Part shown: one piece after another, positions 34,756-46,606 of the stretch | Position numbering within the stretch: the stretch's first letter is position 1 | How the letters are laid out: every line of letters begins with the position of its first letter | Origin: Calycina herbarum | Taxonomy: Eukaryota > Ascomycota > Leotiomycetes > Helotiales > Pezizellaceae | DNA length: 64,000 bases | Reading direction: 5' to 3' | Assembly (NCBI GenBank): GCA_001414485.1 | Contig: LLEY01000029.1 | Location: 186,001 to 250,000, forward strand | Program-made: the position numbers and the translations under genes | Notes under the pieces: generated by a model | Database searches by the model: none | What the model was told of the DNA's origin: nothing | What the model saw: the letters and a program-made list of their open reading frames with translations, nothing else

Positions 34756-36454
34756 TTATGCTTTGTCTTCGATAGAAGCGCCTTTGAGATCGGCGACAAC
34801 ATCAGCGACGGCACCCTTGATGAGTTCAACTTCGTTTGCAACCGATCCGCCCTCGTCGACACCGGCAGTGGCCTTGGTCTCCCCGTGGTTGTGAGCCTTT
34901 GCGGGGGCGGCAGTTGTGGCAGGGGTCTCTGCCTCTTCCGCCTCGAGTTTCTCGAGGTCTTTCTTGGCCTTTGCGATGTTCTATGATGGAGATTAGAGAC
35001 GGAAACACAATAATTAGCTGCATGTCGACTAACCTTTTGGGTCTGGTTCTCTTGGTCGGATTTCCAGTGCTCCAACTTTTCCTTGACCTTCTCCAAAACA
35101 CCAGGAACATCAGCAGCGCTCATAGGAGGCTCAATTCCCATGGCAGAGCAGTCTTCCATGACAGCGGGAGGGCAGCTGAATTTTCCAACGACAGGAGTAG
35201 CATCTTCAGCGGCTGCGACATTCTTCTTGTTCTTCTTACCCTTTGACTTCTTGCCGCCGGTACCAGCAAAGTAGTCTTCCTCCTCCTTCTTGACGACCTT
35301 GGTACCTTTGAGTCCAGAGTCATCTACCTTTCTTTGGGCTGCAGCCTGGAGTCCGGAAGGTGCTTGGAGCGGTGCCTTCTCCTGCTTGAAAGTAGGATCA
35401 AAGAATTGGAGAAGACTTTGGGCGCGTCTGATCTCATCCAAATATGCCTTCTCACCAGCCTCGGCAAGCATTTGCTGAGCGCGTTCCTTCTTCTTTTCCT
35501 TCAAATAAGTCTTTTGCTCATTTTCCTTGCGCTCACGGAGCTTTTGGCGGGCTTCATACTCCCACTTTTGCACAGCACGGTTTCCGTTGTAATAATCATC
35601 CTTGATCTTTCTGACGGCAGCCCATTTCTCTTGTTGCTCGTTGTGCAATTTTGTTCTCTCATCTCGGAGACCGTTGATGTTCTTGAAAATTTCGTCTTCC
35701 TTGGCCTTCAATTCATCGAATTGAGCTTGGAGCTTGTTGTATTTGTCACTCAAAGCCTTGGACTCTGGGTCGTCCAGAGTATCCCGCAGTTTCTTGATCT
35801 CGGCCTTTTTGTTGTCAATGGTCTTCTGGATATCGTCGAAACCGGCAAATTGCTTGCGTTGCTTTCGCAGACTGGAAACCTCTGCCAAAGCCTTCTTCTC
35901 ATCGACCAATTTCATCATACCACCATTGACCTGCTTCTCAAGGCGTTCAATCTCACGATCGACATCGTCCAATCCCTTGTATGCGAGGCGACTTCGGGAA
36001 GCCTTGATGGTAGCCATATCAGCGCGCATGCTCTCGTCGAGTTTCTTGATCTTGTCCATGATTTGGCCTCGACCAGCCTTTCCCTCGCCCTGTTGCTTTC
36101 GGATTTCCTTAATTTGGGACAAGAGTTCACCTCGGGCCTTAGCATGTGGTGAGTCTCTGCTGTTGCCACCAACGTCCAACTTGGCTTTGACAGCATTCTA
36201 AATGACAAGTTAGCCTGTACTCATCCAACCAGATGTGGGATTGTGCTGGGCTGCCCGGGGCGGTGGACTCGACCACATCTTTCACCTACTAATTTCTCCA
36301 AAGAAGCAGAAAGCTCCTTCTCGGCTTTGGCGAGGTTTTCCTTGTATGCGGCCTCGTCTGGTTTCTCGGGTTTCTCGAGTCTCTCAACCTTCTTCTTTTC
36401 TGTGTTGCCAGCATCGAACATGGCTGCGCCAGAGGGGGTTGCGACGTCGGCCAT
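34756..36454 (-). CDS. BFR1: Bfr1-type nuclear segregation / mRNP protein, three exons
   Basis: Exons 36454-36290, 36197-35034 and 34980-34756 give 517 aa. Introns are 92 bp (GTAGGT, CTAAC, TTTAG) and 53 bp (GTTAGT ... ATAG). The protein is almost wholly coiled coil up to about residue 330, with the family features SRLAYKGLDDVDREIERLEKQVNGG, KQFAGFDDIQKTID and YYNGNRAVQKWEYEARQK. A Lys-rich stretch (KKSKGKKNKK) and an acidic Ala-rich tail follow. Yeast Bfr1 (470 aa) is a polysome- and mRNA-associated ER/cytoplasmic protein, linked to secretion and ploidy control; length agrees. The third exon was found from splice signals; reading through the intron would give a wrong, Arg-rich C-terminus. 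Head-to-head with Rpb5, about 0.4 kb between start codons. Confidence 0.92.
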
Positions 36455-36862
36455 TGCGAATGCGAATCGGAAGCAAAGATGGGATGGATATGGCTTCTAA
36501 GAAGTGAGTGTCCTTGGAGACCGCTCAGGAGATCGGACAGAACACAAGTGTAATTAAATAACTTGTGTGGGGAGGTTAAACAAGTCTAGAGAGACCGAAT
36601 AATGGATTCGGCCTAACGAACACATTTCGGTAACCTTAGCACCCAGGGAAATTTAGGGTGCCACGGCGGACGTCAAAGACCAGTACTGCAGTATCTCCGC
36701 AACGCAACAAATTATTATTTTGCAGCCTCATCTCAACTCGTCGCCTTTGTCCACTCTCAATCTTCAACCCCACCACCCTCATTTTACAACACTACTGCGC
36801 GCTCCATCGACTATCTCCAGGTCTTCCCAATCAACCCCCAGACTCTCTCAACCTCCGCCAAC
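36455..36862. promoter_or_regulatory. Bidirectional promoter region of BFR1 and RPB5
   Basis: 408 bp separate the two start codons. The right part has pyrimidine-rich stretches (CTCATCTCAACTCGTC, CCACCACCCTCATTTTAC) like fungal transcription starts and leaders; no TATA box was seen. A shared regulatory region for two growth-related genes is inferred from the arrangement. Confidence 0.5.
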
Positions 36863-37653
36863 ATGTCGAACGACGAGGAGCGACAGGCTAAGCAGCTGGA
36901 GGCGGGCAATAGAGAAGCAGCGCGAATGTGGCGCGCATGGCGAACAATCCACCAAATGGTCGCGGACCGAGGATATACTTTGGCTGAGGAGGAGATCAAC
37001 ATTTCCCTTGAGACTTTCAAGCGCCAGCACTGTACCAGTGATGGTCATGTCAAGTTCGTCCACCAAATTTTGCGCATCATTACCCTTCAACCACGGGCAC
37101 AACTAACAAAGAATCTGCAAACAGCAAGGCAAATATGAAGTTTTCTGCTCATCCCAGCGACGATATGATGAGAAAATACTCAACTCCACCAACCGATCGC
37201 GAGCCAAACCCCCCTCCCCCAGATATCGGCCCAATCTGGTGCGAGTTCCTCGAGGCAGATAACGTTGGAATCAAACACCTTCGTACATTCGCGCAATACC
37301 TCTCGTCCCACAGTTTCCACACTGGTATCCTCATTACGAGTGTCAACATCACTCCTTCCGCCCTCAAAATCATTCCTGCTGTCGCATCCGAAACAAGAAT
37401 CGAGACCTTCAACGAGCAGGATTTATTGGTCAATATCACCCACCACGAGTTGGTCCCCAAACACGTTTTGCTGAGCAAAGAGGAGAAGGCCGCTTTGTTG
37501 CAAAGATACCGTCTGAAGGATACCCAACTTCCCCGAATCCAAATGACTGATCCGGTCGCGCGGTACATGGGATTGCGAAGAGGTCAGGTCGTGAAGATTA
37601 TCAGAAAGTCGGAGACTGCTGGTCGTTATGCGAGTTACAGATTGTGTGTATGA
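36863..37653 (+). CDS. RPB5: RNA polymerase I/II/III subunit RPABC1 (Rpb5), two exons
   Basis: Exons 36863-37053 and 37125-37653 give 239 aa, a little above the usual 210-230. The 71-bp intron has donor GTTCGT, branch AACTAAC and acceptor ACAG. The N-terminal jaw domain starts after a short charged leader ([18 protein letters not shown]). The C-terminal assembly domain is highly conserved: [61 protein letters not shown]. It is a shared subunit of all three nuclear RNA polymerases and contacts downstream DNA. The exact acceptor (four bases from an alternative AG) was fixed by frame. Confidence 0.95.
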
Positions 37654-38791
37654 ATGTGGCGGGGATGGTGTGTTGTGATTTGGGTACCGGTTCTGATCCA
37701 TTTGGGAGTTTGGTGGCGTTTATTTGGGGAAGAAAAGCATTGATCCATGGAGTCAAGGGAGACCAATTGAGAATGGCGGATATCCCGTGCTTGTACTAAC
37801 AGCATGCCAAATAATTTTCGCCGGACAATGAAAATATTTATCTGACAATGTCATTTCTAATTCTCGTGTGTGATGGATTTTTGAATTTACCTTTCCGCTA
37901 TTTGGGCTGGCAAGTGCCTTTTATATACTGGTTGGCGTTCAGGCTGAGACAAACGTGTCCTACCTTCGGTGGACTCGACAAGTTGAAGAGGTTGATTGGA
38001 ACATGCGACGGGTACAAGCTCTTGTTTTCACTTCTATTTTTGTTCTTAAGCAATCAAGTGTACTTGGTGTCAAAATATCTCTTATCATCCAAGTCCATAT
38101 TTCTCCTTTTTAAAAAGGCGTTGAGAAAGGATAGAAGTTCTATGGATCTTCTTTCTCTTCCAGCAAGCTTGTCAGATCTACCCTGGACCTTTCAACGAAA
38201 TTAGCATTTTCTGTATCCTCTAACAATCTTATCAAGGAATGCGGAGGCTAATATAACAAGTCTTACCCTAAGATTCTGCGCTTCGTTTTAGTTTTGATAT
38301 TAAACTCTAGTAATTCCATTAAGGAGTTGTGACAGATATGATGATCCGCTCTTTTCCGTTCAATCATTTCTTACTGGATTTAATTTTGCTAAGATCCCAA
38401 GTAAAAAGAGTTTCAGTAAAAGTAAACAAAGTCGTGGAGGTCTACAAGTTGAATCTCCATCGTTCAATGTGCCTGAACAGCGTCTTTTGAACTATATTAT
38501 ACGAAGGTAATAGGACAATTAAGATAACCATAAGCGCATTCAAAATGAACACAATTCCATATATATATCTACCTGATGCCTTTCTACACAATTGAATTGG
38601 TTTTGTATAATCTTATCATTCGGTTACATACTCAATCTTATCTACTAAAGTTGCTAATCAATAAGCTGCCAGTAACTCGGAGCTTTTATAGTGTTATTCC
38701 TACAAAAAGTACCACTATTTTATTTACTACCCTTTTTTTCAAAGAAGCTATTAACCTATCTACGCCTTATTCCCTAGCTTCGGTTATTTGT
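37654..38791. other. Intergenic region leading into a transposon-rich stretch
   Basis: Contains the RPB5 3' UTR. A hydrophobic 118-codon plus frame (37848-38204) has no recognisable features and is not called. Sequence becomes AT-rich from about 38480. Confidence 0.4.
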
Positions 38792-38799
38792 AGATCACC

Positions 38800-39310
38800 C
38801 AGACTTGGGCACCGATACTTCTATATCGATAAATTATCGATAATCAGCTCTCGATATTAATCAATACTTTTTTACTCTAATACGATTAGTATAATATATC
38901 GTTAGTAAAAAAGAGGCGATTATCAATATATATTAGCTTTTTTAAGCTAAGGGCTCTATATAGTAAATAGAAATCATATAATATAATTTACTCTTTTTTT
39001 CTAAAAGCTAATTTTCTTTTATATAAATACTATATTTATAAATCTAGATTAATTACTTTAAGAGAGCTAAGCACTTACTTATATTATAGTATTATATTAA
39101 TAAAAAGCATATAACTTTGCTTAAAGTAGAGCCTATAGATTCTATTAGCTATTAGTACAGATTTACTATTTAGCGATTACATAACTCGATATATTAATAT
39201 ATATCAATGTATTATATATATCCGATATATTATTAGTTAAGTACTACTCGATATAATAATCGTTAGAGACCCCTTTAATATTTTATCGATAGTATCAGTG
39301 CCCAAGTCTG
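38800..39310. mobile_element. hAT-type miniature element, copy 1
   Basis: 511 bp with terminal inverted repeats CAGACTTGGGCACCGATACT at the left and its complement (ending GCCCAAGTCTG) at the right; one base differs near the inner end. A perfect 8-bp target duplication AGATCACC flanks it (38792-38799, 39311-39318). The 8-bp duplication and CA...TG ends are the hAT signature. The interior is AT-rich and non-coding, with repeated CGATAT motifs close to both ends. Non-autonomous. A second copy is at 47395. Confidence 0.9.
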
Positions 39311-39318
39311 AGATCACC

Positions 39319-40274
39319 TGTCGATTGTCTGGTTTTTATGGAAGCACCTATTCCCGGGTAACCTGTGACTAGGTTAAGATATCACAAGCTGTCTATCGAT
39401 TCCTAGGTAACCTATGAAAAGCTTGAATATTCCTCACCCGCTATTTGTCCGTTACCTATGAATAGTCTAGCTTTTTTCGTATGTGTCTTTAGGCTGCCTG
39501 TACATAGCTTAGCTTCCGTGGGGTTAGCTAGAAGTCGACACTTTTCGACCTTTCACATAGGAAATCAGAGGCTGATGCGTGGATGATACTTTACTGCCTA
39601 AACATGTGATTTTAACTTCTGACCACATGATGCTTATTTGTTCTGGTGGTAAGAAGCAACCCGAACTTTCTTAGTGAAGCCAGATTTACTTTGACACTTC
39701 ATTTTCCCCCCTTAAAGCGTTCCCCACTTTAGTTATCTGGCTCGTAGTATCTGGCTCGTAAACTCGGGGGCAATCAACAGCCGATATCTCAATCTGTTCT
39801 CTCTGTGCTACTGTCAACGCCCAAGTTGAATCGTCCCCACCTCGGCCTCTCTCCCCTTATTTTCCTGTTCTTGGCTAAAGTTTTCCGATCCAATTTCACA
39901 TCAACTTGCAATATTTTGTGTCCTTTCTGGAATTGGCCGAAACCAATCAACCAACAGAGAACGACTGTACAGTACCTGAGTTTGTGCCTATCCCTAAATT
40001 CTCAACCGAGGATTTGATATTTGCTAACTTCAGTACACAGTACAAAGAATTGTCCAAAGCAAAATCCAAACATTATCCCCATCCGGAAATTATGAAAACC
40101 CAATTTCGCCAAACCCCAACATAAAGGAAACTTTAAAGAAAGCGAGACTCGCTGCAACACACTCGGTTAATACCTCTTTTTAACCCAAGTATTCATTTCC
40201 AAAGCCCAATAGACTGATAAAATCGTTCGTAGTGTTGGTTCCGGCCAGACCACGGAATAGAAAATCCATAAATT
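39319..40274. other. Intergenic region, no gene called
   Basis: Contains several GGTAACCTATGA-like partial repeats at 39355-39460 and short plus frames at 39805-40124 that lack recognisable features. No clear gene. Confidence 0.35.
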
Positions 40275-42212
40275 CTAAACTGCCTGTGACTCTGCAGGCC
40301 AAAACATATCCTCCGAACCACTTTCCTCCAACTCTTGAACAATTGAAATATCGAAGTCAACTTTTCTCAATGCGTTGGCATATGCCTGGTAAAATCTTTC
40401 CCCTTTCTGCCTCGCAATCTCACCCGGAGTAAGAATCCTGTTCTTCAGATCTTTAGGAACCCCCGTGGACAAATCAAAGGAAACGACGTGTGGATCTGCA
40501 GCATTTCTCAATAGTAGTTCCAATATCGTCGAATTCCCAACTTCTGCGGCGTCATGAAGTATCGTCCAACCTCTTTTATCCCGTTGATTGACCGTTGATT
40601 TCTCCAAATGCCTCAGAAGTTCCTCGAATGTGTCCACATTTCCGAATCTTACTGCGCATCTTATGGGTAGCCAATCCATGCTTGTAAGTAGTTTCATCGA
40701 AGCACCTACATCTACCAGCGCCATAATATCTTTAGCTGTTCCCCATACAGCTGCTCTATGCATAACGGACCAACCCTCCACATCTTGGACATCAAAGTCC
40801 GAGAATGATGCAGCGGAGAGAAATTCGAGGTATTCGATGCATGAAGCTCCCTGCTTTCCGTGGATCCACTCGTAACCAAATAAATAGAATGCCGCTGTCC
40901 AACCTCTGGCACTAACATGATCTACCTGGGCCCCTTTTCTGTGAAGCAACCGGGCAATTTCAATTTTCCGACTTGCAAAAGCCCAACCAAGAGGACTACT
41001 GTTTGATATTAACACAATGGACATTTTTTCTTGGTGTAGTAACCTACGTTATCATTTGACCGAAGGGCGAATTAATGTCCGCCCCAGAGTTTGAAATAGT
41101 CTGAACTAACTCAACAGAACCGCTTTCGATTGCGTACTAGTGCTGCTAGTGAGTTACAAATTTCATGGATTTCATGGAAACAGATTACTTACCCTCAGTG
41201 GAGTCGAGTTTATAGGCGTAATATCGTTTGGACTTGCTTGCCTGGTCTCGAAAAGATTTTTGACTACACCAACTTCCCCATTTCTACAAGCGGTCATAAT
41301 TAGAGATGTTTCGGGTACAACATTCTTTACAGTCAAACCACCAGCTACAAAAGACAACCCAAGGCCCGCGAGCGGGAATCGACGGACCCGGAGCTCCAAG
41401 GACAGTAACCACAATCCAAGAAGGCTTTGCCTGGATGAGAAATCGTAGGTGGTCTGATAGTCATTCCCGTATATTGACAACACCGCTTCTATGCCTAGGA
41501 AACACCGCCAAGAATTCTCAAGGTAAACTAAAGATTTCCAGAAGGTTATTCCATCATGTGGATTCCGAGTCACTAGGCCCTTTAACACAATGTTCTTCTG
41601 CGGTTTCCCTTGTTTGGAAGTCCTTTCAACACTCTCCCGAATTGAAGCAACGTCTCGAATTAAAGTGACATTCGAAGTTATAGCAATGTCCGAAGCTGTT
41701 TTGATTGCGTCCCGAGCCAAAGTACCAATCCGACTACCGTTCTTGTTAGTACAATCCATCTCTCACGTTCTATTATCAATTCACACTTACATATTCATAA
41801 CTTGCAATATTGTTTGCAAAGCCGTTCGGGCATCTTGTAGTCGGAAGACCAAGGATTGCATTTTGGCCTTTTCATGGAACACCCAGGAAACTCTAACATG
41901 CACTTTCGATTTCGATTCGTCTCTATTACATTGTGCCTGGATCTCCAGCATGAGGCCCCTAGTATTTTGTAGAACTTCCTTGAGATTGTCTGTTTCGTTT
42001 GGCAGAAGTGCGAGATCCTCCTTTGACGTAGCCTCATCCAAGCTACTAATGAAAACTAGCTCTGATTTCAAGAGACGAAGTTGCCTCGAGAGGTGTTGTA
42101 ATTCTTCAGGAGCATCATAGAAACGCTGAATTACTTCAGTCGTGATGCGAATTGTACTCGCCGCGATTGAAACAAGGGCAGTGACTGATGCGGCAGCGGA
42201 GACCGGGTCCAT
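40275..42212 (-). CDS. Ankyrin-repeat protein with fungal STAND-type N-terminal domain, four exons
   Basis: Exons 42212-41791, 41733-41193, 41136-41048 and 40995-40275 give 590 aa. Introns are 57, 56 and 52 bp: GTAAGT/TACTAAC/GTAG, GTAAGT/ACTAG and GTAGGT/AGTAG; all joins keep frame. Residues 1-140 (MDPVSAAASVTALVSIAAST, then helical repeats) look like the N-terminal helical domain of fungal NACHT/ankyrin STAND proteins. Residues 140-330 hold a linker with hydrophobic helices. From about 320 there are degenerate ankyrin repeats: NGEVGVVKNLFE, TPLRYAIESGSVELV, TPLGWAFASRKIEIARLLHRKGAQVD, WSVMHRAAVWG, GWTILHDAAEVGNSTILELLLRNAADP. No NACHT or P-loop motif is present. Such proteins are tied to non-self recognition in fungi; that role here is inference. 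The frame is intact despite nearby transposons. Confidence 0.82.
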
Positions 42213-43087
42213 CGTTGGGTTGCAAATGAGGGCTCCGCAAGTTTTGATATCGACCCAACTAGGTTCCCTTCCAGTGTTTATCATCTCGGTTGAAAAGTGA
42301 GGCTTGCGACGAAATGATGCTCAGTCTGTGGTTTGGAGGGTTCCAATGCAACATCCTAAGGGTGTGGTGTTTCGGGAAAGCAACTCATGTGGTGCGTGCA
42401 TATTATTTATGCAGTGTGACCTGAATGAATGCAATCCACAGCCCTCTTTTCTTAAAGAATCAAAACATCAAAATAATCCCCTGTTGCTGATGCTGTCAGT
42501 CGGATTAATATTGTAATTGTAATCCCTCCTTGTCTTCTATCACAAAGTAAAGTATATTTGACTCCACGGTGGTTTCAGGGAAACCACTACATGGTATCTT
42601 TTCTGAGGCTCAAGCCAGCCTTATTACCATAAACGCCATTAGGGCGATTAACTGTGCCCCCAATCTATCCCGTCTTCTTCTCAGCCTATGGCCTCGCTCC
42701 TTCAAAATGAGGGTGTAGAGGTCGGGCAGCAAAAGCGGGGTATAACATCAATCAAGGCTCGGGAGATGAAGGAGGAATATTATCATCTGACGTAGTAAAA
42801 TGTGTTCTCCAATCGATATGCACTCTTTGGAGGCGTAGTCGGCATAGTCTTACCATCTTTGTGTAACATGAGCCCAGTCGGCAAAAGGATGCCTACCAAG
42901 TCCGCCGAAAACGCTAGGTTAAATCGCTGCTCTTCCCCTCATTTTCTCAATTTCTTGTTTTCTAAGAAAATACTAGGTCAACCAATACATCCTCGTTAGA
43001 CCTTCATACATTTGCTCCATTAGCCACGACACAAGCAGATTTACACATTTCGCGATCCTACGAACCTCGGGATAAAGATTAGGGAAC

Positions 43088-43318
43088 ATGGGCGAAAAAT
43101 CAGTCGAATGTCCTTGTGGTGGTGGGTGCAAGGGAGGGGGCTGCACCAACGGTGGACCACAACACGTTGATCCACCCCGGGAAAGGTGGGACTCAGACCA
43201 TCGAAGAAGCCAATGTCCATCTTGCGGTCAGATTCTTTCTTACGGGAGCTGCCGCAATTGCGATCCGAGTGCACCAAAGGGAGATGGCCACAGAAGGGGC
43301 CGAAAAGGGGGGAAGTGA
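43088..43318 (+). CDS. Possible small Cys-rich (metal-binding-like) protein
   Basis: 76 codons in one frame. The N-terminus reads ECPCGGGCKGGGCTNGG, with Cys at CxCxxxCxxxxC spacing and many Gly; a second cluster CPSCGQILSYGSCRNC follows. These clusters would suit metal binding, in the manner of metallothioneins or small zinc ribbons. No family match is known to me, and a second frame (43116-43322) is also open over the same bases, so the call is weak. No intron needed. Confidence 0.3.
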   Translation: MGEKSVECPCGGGCKGGGCTNGGPQHVDPPRERWDSDHRRSQCPSCGQILSYGSCRNCDPSAPKGDGHRRGRKGGK

Positions 43319-43974
43319 GTGATGCTCCAGATGTATAATGTGAAAATACAACCAAACAAAATATCCATGTTTTGAAATGTAAGTTTTTGTTGAAAAATAA
43401 TCTATTAGAAGTTGGACTGACCTTGCTAACCTTTTAATGCCCAAGACCAGACTTTACAGCGGATGGGAACCATACATAGAATCATCACTCATGGTCCCAC
43501 ACGGGTTAGGATGATGCACTTTGGAGTATAGTGGCCATTCAACATTTCATCGTGCAAGTGGTTGATACCTTTGGCCACAAAATGGATTATTCTACAGAAG
43601 TCGATTCGTACTGAGCATGTGGTTGGTTGGGTTTGGAGCAGGGAAAAAGAAAAGACTCATATGAATAGACTCGGTGGACTTTTGTCAAGACACAGTGGTG
43701 ACTTGTGAATTATTGTAAGGTTTGAGAGTTGGCAATTTCTGAAGACGTTGAACTGGTCATCGCTTCAGAAACAATGGAGGAAGGATTGTTGGGAGAGCGA
43801 ATGTGGCCAGTCTTCCGTGTAAATAGTAGAATGTCGGCAGGAGAAAGCATTTCCTATCTCAAAGGAGTCAAATTTCGAAAGACAAAAGGGAGGCCAAGAA
43901 AACAAATGTTACGATAAGAGAACGGGGAAGGGATACACACTGTCATTGAAGCTTGGTGGCCACATCCTAATGGA

Positions 43975-44370
43975 TGGATATTTAGTAACTTTTTGAATCC
44001 AGTCCACTTAAATAATATATCTGAACCAATCCAGCTAAGTTAGATATCCACTGAATTTAGAATATCCAGTGGATTATTCAAGAAGGCCTCTAAGTAGCTA
44101 GAAATTGTCTTAAGTGATTCAACCTGCCAAGACCTAATTCACAAATTATTTTAACCCTAATTAAAATTAAGAGAGTTTTATGCACTTAATACATATAAAA
44201 ATATACTTTTTATTCGAGTTTCATATATCCATATATATCCACTAGATCCAGGAACCTAAATCCAATGGATTAGATATTAATGGATAATTCAAATCAAATT
44301 ATCCATACCTTTTGGATTGGATATTCAGATGGATATCCAATCCAAATCCATTTACAATCCATCCATGGGG
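43975..44370. repeat. GGATAT/ATATCC-rich subterminal-repeat region, hAT-like candidate
   Basis: Many copies of GGATAT, TGGATT and complements are concentrated near 43968-44080 (left) and 44220-44370 (right), in mostly inverted orientation. ATGGATGGAT at the left faces ATCCATCCAT at the right. Such subterminal arrays occur in hAT-type elements. Exact ends and a duplication were not found. Confidence 0.4.
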
Positions 44371-46065
44371 TGCGCTGCCTCATGGAACCCAATGTTTTCC
44401 CCATGAACCGCCGCGAATTGATAAATGCAACCCTAAATGAGAAAAAACCGCAAGCGAGTTTTCCCACTTCGTCTACCATGCAATCTCATTACATGCCTAA
44501 TGATTCTCCTGGCTGCGATGTCTTGAGAAACTAGTTCTAGTCTATGATTCAAGTAGACTAAAATAATGTGCAACAAAATATGCACCTCGTTCACAAAGAG
44601 GGAATAGAGGGGTAGTTTGCACGTGAGTGGCTAATAAACTCACCTCGGGCGCAGCTTACTCGCATCTTACTAGTGGATTCCCAGTATAGATTACTCAAAA
44701 AGGGTCAGCAATAGTTGATGTGAAGCATGGCGTGATATGTTCCACAGTCTCTTAAGAAAAGAATCTCTGCGGGTATTGAATCCCGCTGTTTTTGTTAAGA
44801 AACCACTGGGATCGCTGCCGAGCAACGAGATTACATATTGCACTTAGTAACTCAGCCTTGCGGTGCTAGCAACAACAAAACAATAACTGGATATTCTTAA
44901 ACTCATAACATTGCAGCTCAGATTTTCGGATAACTAAATGATCATCAGCATAAAATAAGCCCAAGCGTAAAAGCGTTGGAATTAAAAAGGGAGACAAGGG
45001 CGTTTTTATTTCGAGATATTTTTTTTAATAATTTAGTTCAATTAGCACCCCGCTCCCAAGTGTAAAGCAATTTACCTAAGGCATGGTTTTAAAACCTGGG
45101 GGAGGTAAAGCTTTCCTAAGAAACAAACCAGCGAATTTGACTAGGAATCGATAGCAACTCATTCTCCGACGATAACAGAATACTCAATTCCCAACCATCT
45201 ACTTCCCTTTACAGCAGCCGGAATTGATATCAAACTATATGTTGCATCTGAACGAAACTTCTCAATTTCTTAGAGAATGAAATTCTTGCCACAGTTCCAG
45301 CAGCCGAGCTATGTACGAACCAGCTGCCATGTGTATTACCATAGTACTCACAATACGCAAATTGGAAAGAAACCATGTAGGAGAGCAGGAACAAAAGTGG
45401 TGTTTGGAGTATCTTCAAAGTGACTTTTAACCCAGTAAATAATTCCAGGATACTGAGCTCAATGCTTTGGGAAGCAATATCTCCAAACTGATACCGCTTT
45501 GAGAGCTAACCCCCATATACCCTCCAACAATCCCCCGTAATCGACGTCCCCTTTCATCAATCGTAAGGTACAAAAGCAGAGTATTTACCCTCAACTCACG
45601 ATTCTTAGATCCTCGCCCCATTGACTACAACTCAAATATACACTCCGGAGAGAAAATATGGGAAATGAATTCGACAACAAATTCCAAGTCGACAGCAAAA
45701 AACCTCCATTTCCGTGTTGAAAAAGCAAAACCATCATCTGGAGTGCTTAGAACTTTTAAGAATAGAAGAAAACTAAAACTTCATCAAGTAAAACTTATGG
45801 TCTCTCCCATCGTACTTAGTCTTGGATGTAGACTTGGACCTCAGAGTCTGTATCTCATTCTCGAGAGATTAATTTCCCTTGTTAGATGCTGCTAACCTAC
45901 TTCGGAAGAAAGAAGTTGAGAAGAAGAATACCCGATTGGAGATATGAAGTTTGATCAGAGTCCTTGACATTTTCAATATGAACCGGAAGAAAATATTCAG
46001 AATGAATTTATGGAGTTGTAATAATTTACTGTTGGAAAAGGTTTCTAATCTTAGAATTGTCTTAC

Positions 46066-46606
46066 AGTCAGTTGCGATTTAACCTTGAATTCAGCCCTTT
46101 TTTTATAAACCGTGCTTTTTTTGAAAAAATCTCTACTTTTCCCCTCTTTCCTATCTTATTTTGCTCTTTACTTAACAACAACATATGTTAGTATACTCTA
46201 GATAACAGAAAACGAGAGCTCTATATGTCCTCTATTACTCTTTAAACTTCTTATATACAAAGAAGTTTATATTTATATTCTACTTTTCATAAGGCCTTGG
46301 CAGAGGCAGTTATACTTAGTAAGCTTACGATAGGGAATATGAAAATTTTTAAAGAAAGAGGTTTTTTCTAATAATTATCTATTCTTAAGCTTATTATTAT
46401 TTTACTTATTTAGAAGGTGTAAGATATAGAAAAGAGAGATATTCAGGTATAGCACTTCTTTCTAGACACTTCTTATCTAGTTCAGAGTACTTTTATCTTC
46501 TATCCTCTAAAGAAAAGAGGAAGAAAAGAGGGAGAAAAGAGGGAAATAAAAAAGGGTCGGTTTATAAAAAAGTGCCCGAATTAAAGGGTAATTCGCAACT
46601 CACTCT
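46066..46606. mobile_element. Miniature inverted-repeat element
   Basis: Imperfect inverted repeats of about 48 bp: 46066-46115 and 46558-46606, sharing CAGTTGCGA-like ends, AATTC-G-CC and TTTTTTATAAACCG inside. Interior AT-rich, non-coding, with CTCTTTCCT/AGGAAGAAAAGAGG purine-pyrimidine arms. Superfamily not determined; no clear target duplication. Confidence 0.6.

Larger units (their letters stand above)
42213..46065. other. Gene-poor region
   Basis: 3.9 kb with only short frames. Includes a possible small Cys-rich gene (43088-43318) and a GGATAT-rich repeat (43975-44370), listed separately. Nothing else recognised. Confidence 0.4.

Noticed and set aside
34752..35033. Continuation of the BFR1 frame through the last intron to 34752
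   Set aside because: Gives an Arg-rich tail unlike the family; a 53-bp intron restores the acidic Ala-rich C-terminus ending at 34756.
35334..36152. 272-codon plus-strand frame opposite BFR1
   Set aside because: Leu-rich mirror of a coiled-coil coding strand; no family features, and BFR1 is clear on the other strand.
44740..44820. Possible tRNA T-arm (GCGGG...CCCGC)
   Set aside because: Loop length is wrong and no acceptor, D or anticodon arms could be drawn.
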